From Paraburkholderia sp. DHOC27 (GTDB taxonomy: Bacteria > Pseudomonadota > Gammaproteobacteria > Burkholderiales > Burkholderiaceae): DNA of 64,000 bases. Numbering within the stretch: the first letter of the stretch is position 1; every line of letters begins with the position of its first letter. Made by a program: the position numbers and the translations under genes. The notes under the pieces were generated by a model. That model had not been told where the DNA came from. It saw only the letters and a list, made by a program, of their open reading frames with translations, and ran no database searches. Location of the stretch: NCBI RefSeq assembly GCF_003429005.1, contig NZ_QVQV01000008.1:62001-126000 (forward strand). The letters are read 5' to 3'. This document shows positions 59,241 to 64,000 of this stretch, piece by piece.

Positions 59241-60275
59241 TTACCGCCTCGAACCTCCGCGGCCCACGACGTACGTCTGCAAAGCCGCGGCGATCACGAT
59301 GATCGCGCCCGTCGCGAGCAGTTGCATAGCGGCACTGACGTCATTGAGCTGCAGAATATTGGCAAGCGCGCCCAGCATGATGGCGCCCGCGATCGTGCCG
59401 ACCATCGAGCCGGCGCCCCCGAACAGATCCGTGCCGCCAATCACCACGGCGGCAATCGCGTTGAGTTCGTAGCCGGTGCCATCGTTAGGGCTGCCGAACG
59501 AAAACTGTCCCGCGTGCACGATCCCCGCAATCGCGGAACAGAAGCCGGTCAGCGCGTAGACCGAGATCTTGATCGGCGCCACCGGAATGCCCGAGAGACG
59601 CGCGGCCTTTTCGTTACCGCCCACGGCGATCACGTAGCGTCCATAGCGCGTGTTGTTGAGCAGGAACGCGGCCAGCACCGCCAGCACGACGAACACCAGC
59701 GTCGCCACTGGAAACACGCCGCCAATCCGCTGCCCCAGCACGCCAAACGCGGGCGGCGCATTGCCCGGCCCCGCGCCATAGTTGATGTTGATGAAGGCGT
59801 TGTTGGACGCGATCAACGACAAACCGCGCGCCGCCTGCAAGCCGGCCAGCGTGACGATGAACGCCTGAATCCGCAGCCGCGTGGCGATCACGCCCTGCAC
59901 CGCGCCAAACACCACCCCCGTGACGACGACGAGCGGCAGCGTGCTCCACAGTCCCCAGCCTGAGTTGACGAGCAGGGTCGCGGTCAGCACCGAGCACAAA
60001 CCGAGCACCGCGCCAACCGAGAGGTCGATGCCCGCCGCGATGATGACGAAGGTCATGCCCAGCGCGAGAATGCCGGTCTCGGAGATCGAACGGATGATGT
60101 TGGCGATATTGTCGGGCGCGAGAAACAGGATATGGCCATGCCGGCGCGGCGAAAACAGCACGCCCGCCGCGACCACCAGAATCAGGCCCAGCAGACTCTG
60201 AAAGCGCACCAGCCAGGCGAGCAGACTGCGTGGATGATTGCCAGAGGCAGTCGTAGTGGTCGGCGTGGTGCTCAT
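59241..60275 (-). CDS. Ribose-type sugar ABC transporter permease
   Basis: 344 residues from the ATG at 60275, which overlaps the ATPase stop (ATGA); a longer frame to 60383 lies inside the ATPase gene. About nine membrane helices; conserved TFVIIAAGIDLSVGAVLGL, FIVTLAGLQAARGLSLI, YVIAVGGNEKAARLSGIPV and LNAIAAVVIGGTDLFGGAGSM (the EAA-like loop contacting the ATPase). RbsC/AraH-type subunit, probably a homodimer in the inner membrane. Confidence 0.93.
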   Translation of the reverse strand: MSTTPTTTTASGNHPRSLLAWLVRFQSLLGLILVVAAGVLFSPRRHGHILFLAPDNIANIIRSISETGILALGMTFVIIAAGIDLSVGAVLGLCSVLTATLLVNSGWGLWSTLPLVVVTGVVFGAVQGVIATRLRIQAFIVTLAGLQAARGLSLIASNNAFININYGAGPGNAPPAFGVLGQRIGGVFPVATLVFVVLAVLAAFLLNNTRYGRYVIAVGGNEKAARLSGIPVAPIKISVYALTGFCSAIAGIVHAGQFSFGSPNDGTGYELNAIAAVVIGGTDLFGGAGSMVGTIAGAIMLGALANILQLNDVSAAMQLLATGAIIVIAAALQTYVVGRGGSRR

Positions 60276-61792
60276 GCTGCAAGGCCCTCCCCTTCGCTGA
60301 TGCGGCGCACGGCTTCTTCGCTGGGATTCGGGCCGAATTCGTGGATGGTGCGGCCCGCATGCATGACGATGATGCGGTCGCACAGACCGATCAGTTCGGG
60401 CAATTCAGAGGACGCCACCAGCACGCCGAGACCCGACTCGGCGAGGCTGCGCAGGCGCCGGTAGATTTCCGCCTTGGCACCGACATCGACGCCGCGCGTG
60501 GGTTCGTCGAGTAACAGCAGGCCCGGATCGTTCATCAGTTCCTTGGCGAATACCACCTTCTGCTGGTTGCCGCCGGACAGGTTGACCACCTGGGCGTCGG
60601 GCGAGCGCGGCCGCACATCGTAGTCGTTGATGGCGCGTGTCACCTGACGCCGTTCCAGCGCGCGCGAAACGAGTCCAAACGGTGTGACACGTTTGAGCGT
60701 CGACATGACGGCGTTCTGCGCCACCGTCTGACTGAGGATGAGGCCGGTGCCGCGCCGGTCGTCCGTGACGAGCGCGATGCCCGCCTCGCGAGCCGCCGCG
60801 ATACTGCCGAGCAGGGTCGGCTTGCCGCGCACGTCGACGCGGCCGCGCCACTTGCCGCTAATGCCGAAGCCGTACAAGGTGGAGAGCAGTTCGGTACGGC
60901 CCACGCCCATCAAACCCGCCAGGCCGACGATCTCGCCAGCATGCACGGTCAGCGAAATATCGACCGGCACTTGCCAGCCGAGACGCGGGATGTCGGGATC
61001 GAACGCGGCGTGCTCGAGTTGCAGAATGGGCGCGCCGATTCGCTGCGCGCGTGGCGGAAACAGATCGGAGAACGGCCGCCCCACCAGCATCTGCACGAGC
61101 GTGGCCTGCGGCGCGTCGGGCGTGGTGGTGCCGACGACCGCGCCGTCGCGCATCACCGTGACGCGATGGCCGATGCGTGTCACTTCTTCGAGCCGGTGCG
61201 AGATGTAGACGATGCCGACGCCGCGCTCGGAGAGCTCCTTGACCACCGTGAAGAGATGATCCGCTTCGACTGCCGAGAGGGCCGCCGTCGGTTCGTCCAT
61301 GATCAAAATGCGCGCCTGCGCCGACAGGGCCTTGGCGATGGCGACCAGTTGCCGCTCGCCCATGCGCAGACTCGCCACCGGCAGACTGGCATCGAGCGAC
61401 ACGCCTGCGCGGGCCAGCAGGTCTTGCGCCTTGCGACGCATGGCGGCGCCCGCCAGCACACCGTGGCGGGTGATTTCGTTGCCGAGGAACAGATTGCCGG
61501 CGATATCGAGGCCGGGCACGAGGTCGAGTTCCTGCGGGATCATCACGATGCCGGCAGCGTGGGCGTCGCGCGGGCTGGTGAGGTTGAGGAGATTGCCGTC
61601 GAGCGTGATGGTGCCGGCGTCGGGCAGGAACGCGCCGGACAGCACGCCCATCAAGGTGGATTTGCCCGCGCCGTTTTCGCCGAGCAGGACATGCACCTCA
61701 CCGGCAGCGAGATCGAAGTCGACGCCCTTGAGCGCATGCACGCCGCCGAAGCGTTTCTGGATGCCGCGTACCTCCAGCAAACGCGCCGTCAT
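60272..61792 (-). CDS. Ribose-type sugar ABC transporter ATPase (two nucleotide-binding domains)
   Basis: 506 residues with two fused ABC domains, as in RbsA/MglA. Domain 1: Walker A GENGAGKST, signature region LRMGERQLVAIAKAL, Walker B ILIMDEPTAAL. Domain 2: degenerate Walker A GLMGVGRT, full signature LSGGNQQKVVFAKEL and LLLLDEPTRGVDVGA. Such proteins drive import through RbsC-type permeases. The ATG at 61792 has no ribosome site of its own and overlaps the stop of a 13-codon leader ORF that does. Confidence 0.94.
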   Translation of the reverse strand: MTARLLEVRGIQKRFGGVHALKGVDFDLAAGEVHVLLGENGAGKSTLMGVLSGAFLPDAGTITLDGNLLNLTSPRDAHAAGIVMIPQELDLVPGLDIAGNLFLGNEITRHGVLAGAAMRRKAQDLLARAGVSLDASLPVASLRMGERQLVAIAKALSAQARILIMDEPTAALSAVEADHLFTVVKELSERGVGIVYISHRLEEVTRIGHRVTVMRDGAVVGTTTPDAPQATLVQMLVGRPFSDLFPPRAQRIGAPILQLEHAAFDPDIPRLGWQVPVDISLTVHAGEIVGLAGLMGVGRTELLSTLYGFGISGKWRGRVDVRGKPTLLGSIAAAREAGIALVTDDRRGTGLILSQTVAQNAVMSTLKRVTPFGLVSRALERRQVTRAINDYDVRPRSPDAQVVNLSGGNQQKVVFAKELMNDPGLLLLDEPTRGVDVGAKAEIYRRLRSLAESGLGVLVASSELPELIGLCDRIIVMHAGRTIHEFGPNPSEEAVRRISEGEGLAA

Positions 61793-61830
61793 GGCGCACC
61801 GAACCCGGTCTGCCGAACGACCCAGTGCAT
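61789..61830 (-). CDS. 13-residue leader peptide coupled to the sugar ABC operon
   Basis: ATG at 61830, with a strong GGGAGGAG ribosome site six bases upstream, opens a 13-codon ORF (MHWVVRQTGFGAP) whose TGA overlaps the ATG of the ATPase gene in ATGA. The ATPase start has no ribosome site of its own. The leader therefore probably delivers ribosomes by translational coupling. No runs of a single amino acid, so classical amino-acid attenuation is not indicated. Expression is unproven. Confidence 0.6.
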   Translation of the reverse strand: MHWVVRQTGFGAP

Positions 61831-61876
61831 GTCTCCTCCCTCTGTGCGGGATGTGTCTCTCTTTGTTCTACTTCAT

Positions 61877-61905
61877 ATTTAAGCTGATTCATAGGAAAAC
61901 GCCAA
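61877..61905 (-). promoter_or_regulatory. Possible sigma-70 promoter of the sugar ABC operon
   Basis: On the minus strand, TTGGCG (61905-61900) and TTAAAT (61882-61877) are 17 bases apart and fit a weak -35/-10 pair about 45 bases before the leader ATG. Prediction by eye only. Confidence 0.35.
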
Positions 61906-61929
61906 CGCGGGCGGGTTTGCGTGAGCCTC

Positions 61930-62310
61930 TTATACACGCGCCCCGATCCGGCAATCGTTGGCCTTGCCCGAGACTTTGCCCGAGACCTTGTCAACCGCAC
62001 GCCGATACGTCTGCGACTCCTTGCCATAGCTGCGCCCGAGTTCGGCAAGATCGAGCACCGCGGCGTATTTCAGCCCGCAATGCGGTGGCTCGCCGGACAT
62101 CGCGAGCGGCGAGGCTTCAAGTGCAGCAGCCTCACCAGGAATCGCCACGGGAAACGGATCTGTGTCGCTGCCCACCCGCACCACCAGTGCCACCATGATG
62201 GTGGCCGCCACCATCAGCGCCATCCATACCCGCCGCCCCGTTTGCGGCGATCGCGCCGCTATCGCCGCCCCACCGGCCTGCCCGTCGTCGACGAGTTGAT
62301 CTCCTCGCAT
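61930..62310 (-). CDS. Single-pass membrane protein of unknown function
   Basis: 126 residues from the ATG at 62310, with GGGAGCGAAGG upstream; an ATG at 62334 is also possible. Residues about 29-46 (VWMALMVAATIMVALVVRV) form one membrane helix; the outer part is Asp/Pro/Ala-rich, with two Cys (PHCGLKY and NDCRIG) and a KVSGKVSGK repeat. No family recognised. It is the second gene after the repeat-rich secreted protein at 62343-63350 on the same strand, 32 bases behind it. Confidence 0.55.
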   Translation of the reverse strand: MRGDQLVDDGQAGGAAIAARSPQTGRRVWMALMVAATIMVALVVRVGSDTDPFPVAIPGEAAALEASPLAMSGEPPHCGLKYAAVLDLAELGRSYGKESQTYRRAVDKVSGKVSGKANDCRIGARV

Positions 62311-62342
62311 GCCCTTCGCTCCCGTTCTGCTCATCACGCCGC

Positions 62343-63350
62343 TCAAGCCCAATGCGCCGGAACCCACACCGCGCCCATCCAGTGCCCCGGCACCCACACC
62401 AGCGGACGGGGCGGCGGCGGCGCGACATACACGGCCGGCGGCGGCACATACACCACGGGACGCGGCGGGACGTACACCACCGGCGGCGGCACATAGACCA
62501 CGGGCGGCGGCGGAACATAAGCGACCGGCGGCGGCACGACCACAGTCGGCGTACGCACCACGACCGCCGTGCCACCCGTCGTCACCGTGCCGCCTGCCAC
62601 GACCGTGCCGCTGGTTGTGACCGTGCCTCCTGCCACAACCGTTCCACCGGTCGTGACCGTCGTGCCATGCACGCCTGTCACGCTGCCGGTGGTCGTCACC
62701 ACGCCTGTGCCCACACCCGTAGCCGAGCCGGAGTGATAGACCGTGCCGCCGTCGCTGCCCGTCACCGTGCCCGAGCGGTAGCAGCTGTTACCCGAGCAAC
62801 TGGTCGAGGCCGCATGGTTGACCGTGTTGCCGTTCGAACCGGTCACGCTGCCCGAGGAGGAGTACTGACCAGGCGCATCGCGCGTCACACTGCCGGACGT
62901 GCTGGCGGTCTTGCCGTCAGGGCCCGTGAGCGTGCCGTTGTGCGCGCAGGTGCCGCCGGCGCAGCTGGTGTCCCCCGAGTGCTGCACGGTGTTGCCGTAG
63001 CGGCCGGTTGCGGTGCCCGAGTTGGAAAACTGTCCGGGTGCCGTGCGCGTCACGGTGCCGGTGTTAGAAGCAAAGCCACCGTAGGGACCGGCGACACCAC
63101 CCGCATGCGAGCAGCTACCGCCGCCGCACGAGCCGTAGTGCGCGCCGTTATAGGTGCCGCGCGACGTGTAGGCCGTACCGCGCGAAGTCCATGCCAGAGC
63201 CGACGTGCTGCCCAGCACCAGCACAGCCGTGGTCGCGGCAAAAGCAACGTGACGAACGGTAAAGCGGGCGCGGCGCACGCTCATCGAAGAGGCCAGCCAG
63301 GCGCTGGCGGAGCGGACGGGGGCAGCAAACAAAAACGAGTGGATTTTCAC
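62343..63350 (-). CDS. Secreted repetitive Gly/Thr/Ser protein with VPPP-rich C-terminus
   Basis: 335 residues from a GTG at 63350 that follows AAGGA at good spacing; an ATG at 63284 and one at 63377 are alternatives. The signal region ends SALA. The body has tandem motifs such as GQFSNSGTATGRYGNTV, GQYSSSGSVTGSNGNTV and SGTVTGSDGGTV with paired cysteines (SCAGGTC, SCSGNSC), then GGTVVAGGTVTTSG repeats, a VPPPVVYVPP tract, and a C-terminal WVPGHW-x-GAVWVPAHW resembling YXWGXW-type repeats. Probably periplasmic or cell-surface. Function unknown. Confidence 0.75.
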   Translation of the reverse strand: MKIHSFLFAAPVRSASAWLASSMSVRRARFTVRHVAFAATTAVLVLGSTSALAWTSRGTAYTSRGTYNGAHYGSCGGGSCSHAGGVAGPYGGFASNTGTVTRTAPGQFSNSGTATGRYGNTVQHSGDTSCAGGTCAHNGTLTGPDGKTASTSGSVTRDAPGQYSSSGSVTGSNGNTVNHAASTSCSGNSCYRSGTVTGSDGGTVYHSGSATGVGTGVVTTTGSVTGVHGTTVTTGGTVVAGGTVTTSGTVVAGGTVTTGGTAVVVRTPTVVVPPPVAYVPPPPVVYVPPPVVYVPPRPVVYVPPPAVYVAPPPPRPLVWVPGHWMGAVWVPAHWA

Positions 63351-63683
63351 GGTATGTCCTTCGCGGTTTCGGGCCACTTTTGCGTGCTTCGGCGTGGCGA
63401 CGAACGGACTATAGAAGGGCGTCCGTTTTTAAACTATCGCAAAGATATGTCGCGCTGTTTCACCGTTGCGGGATGCGCTGGAAGGCCCGCCGGACGGGCG
63501 TGAGCGGGATCTGCGGGAAGCGGCCTGACATCGCGTGACACATTTGTGCGGGTCGATGTTTCTGCATCCATCCGATCGCAGTCAGAATGCACAGGCCGGG
63601 ACCGGCAGGTATGATGGGTAGTTCACGCCCGTGCGCTGTGCCGGGCGGATCCATCACGCGAATCCAACCACGGAGTCAACGAT
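63351..63683. other. Intergenic region between the repetitive secreted protein and PRC-barrel gene
   Basis: 333 bases between divergent genes. The only structure noted is a small inverted repeat GCCCG-N5-CGGGC at 63485-63499. An A/T-rich patch at 63426-63450 may carry the promoter of the leftward genes. No gene is supported; the leftward frame at 63460-63657 is judged a chance ORF. Confidence 0.45.
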
Positions 63684-64000
63684 ATGGCATTGCACAAAGC
63701 AATTCTGGTAGCCGTCGCCCTTGCCTCATGCATTGATGCACACGCGCAAGTCGCCGGCACCCAGCCGCTCAGCGTCACAGTCGAACAATCCAACGCCCTG
63801 CTGGAAGGCTGGAGCGTCAAGAAGAGCGTGCTCGGAAAAGCGGTGTACAACGACCAGAACGCCAAGGTCGGCACGATTCGCGATCTGATCGTGGCGCCGG
63901 ATGGCACCGTCTCCGCGGCGATCCTCGCGGCGGGCGGCTTCCTCGGCGTCGCCACGCATGACGTCGCGGTGCCGATCGCGGCACTCGACGTGCGCAACGG
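63684..64000 (+). CDS. Periplasmic PRC-barrel domain protein (3' end missing)
   Basis: The ATG at 63684, with CGGAG upstream, opens a frame to the right window edge (105 codons seen). A signal peptide (about 1-22, ALHKAILVAVALASCIDAHA) precedes a PRC-barrel-like domain: LLEGWSVKKSVLGKAVYND, AKVGTIRDLIVAPDGTVSAAILAAGGFLGV, HDVAVPIAAL. Secreted PRC-barrel proteins of this type are common in Burkholderia relatives; ligand and role are unknown. Confidence 0.8.
   Translation, partial: MALHKAILVAVALASCIDAHAQVAGTQPLSVTVEQSNALLEGWSVKKSVLGKAVYNDQNAKVGTIRDLIVAPDGTVSAAILAAGGFLGVATHDVAVPIAALDVRN

Noticed and set aside
62352..63503. 383-codon plus-strand ORF
   Set aside because: Antisense to the repetitive secreted protein; repeats in it are only the complement of the real repeats.

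Overview
The window looks like chromosomal or megaplasmid DNA from a betaproteobacterium of the Burkholderia/Paraburkholderia group. Coding density is high, third positions are strongly G/C, and the recognisable proteins (type I-like bcs cellulose operon with bcsD and bcsP, NorR next to flavohaemoglobin, DUF4865/YdfG/tautomerase cluster) are the kind seen in that group. This assignment is inference; there is no rRNA or tRNA here to confirm it.

Layout. (a) 1-9 kb: small-molecule and electrophile detoxification. A Tat-exported haloalkanoate dehalogenase-like hydrolase (cut by the window edge), a second alpha/beta hydrolase divergent from a LysR regulator, a DUF4865/YdfG-type SDR/tautomerase operon divergent from an azoreductase and a flavin-reductase-like protein, then an ArsR regulator and an NemA old yellow enzyme. 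(b) 9-14 kb: acetyltransferase, DedA protein, NorR divergent from flavohaemoglobin Hmp, and an AhpD-like protein: a nitrosative/oxidative stress block. (c) 14-20 kb: a LacI-controlled sugar operon (ABC ATPase, GH42 beta-galactosidase, binding protein) that lacks permease genes. (d) 20-24 kb: a GGDEF-EAL protein and a diguanylate cyclase, beside (e) 24-37.5 kb: the cellulose operon bcsD-bcsP-bcsQ-bcsA-bcsB-bcsZ-bcsC, tightly packed with ATGA overlaps. BcsA has a PilZ domain, so the neighbouring c-di-GMP enzymes are plausible local controllers. BcsC carries a very long Pro/Gln/Tyr-rich linker.

(f) 37.5-47.7 kb: an island of lower G+C directly after bcsC. It encodes an unrecognised membrane-anchored protein, a large FrpA/FrpC-like RTX-type protein with a hydrophobic glycine-rich N-terminal region, and a complete dedicated type I secretion system (ABC exporter with degenerate C39 domain, HlyD-type adaptor, TolC-type outer-membrane channel). 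This is the best candidate for a new system: a secreted effector or adhesin with its own exporter, possibly with an immunity or accessory protein encoded first. A strong hairpin covers the start codon of the exporter gene.

(g) 47.7-58 kb: YkgJ-type cysteine cluster protein, DUF2252 protein, hybrid histidine kinase with two receiver domains, DUF72 protein, M24 peptidase with an HTH-cupin regulator, and an arginyl-tRNA synthetase that resembles the enterobacterial form. (h) 58-64 kb: a ribose-type ABC uptake operon headed by a 13-codon leader ORF, two secreted or membrane proteins of unknown role, and the start of a PRC-barrel protein cut by the window edge.

No CRISPR array, tRNA, rRNA, insertion sequence or integrase was seen. 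Several palindromes and hairpins in intergenic regions are recorded as candidate operators or terminators.
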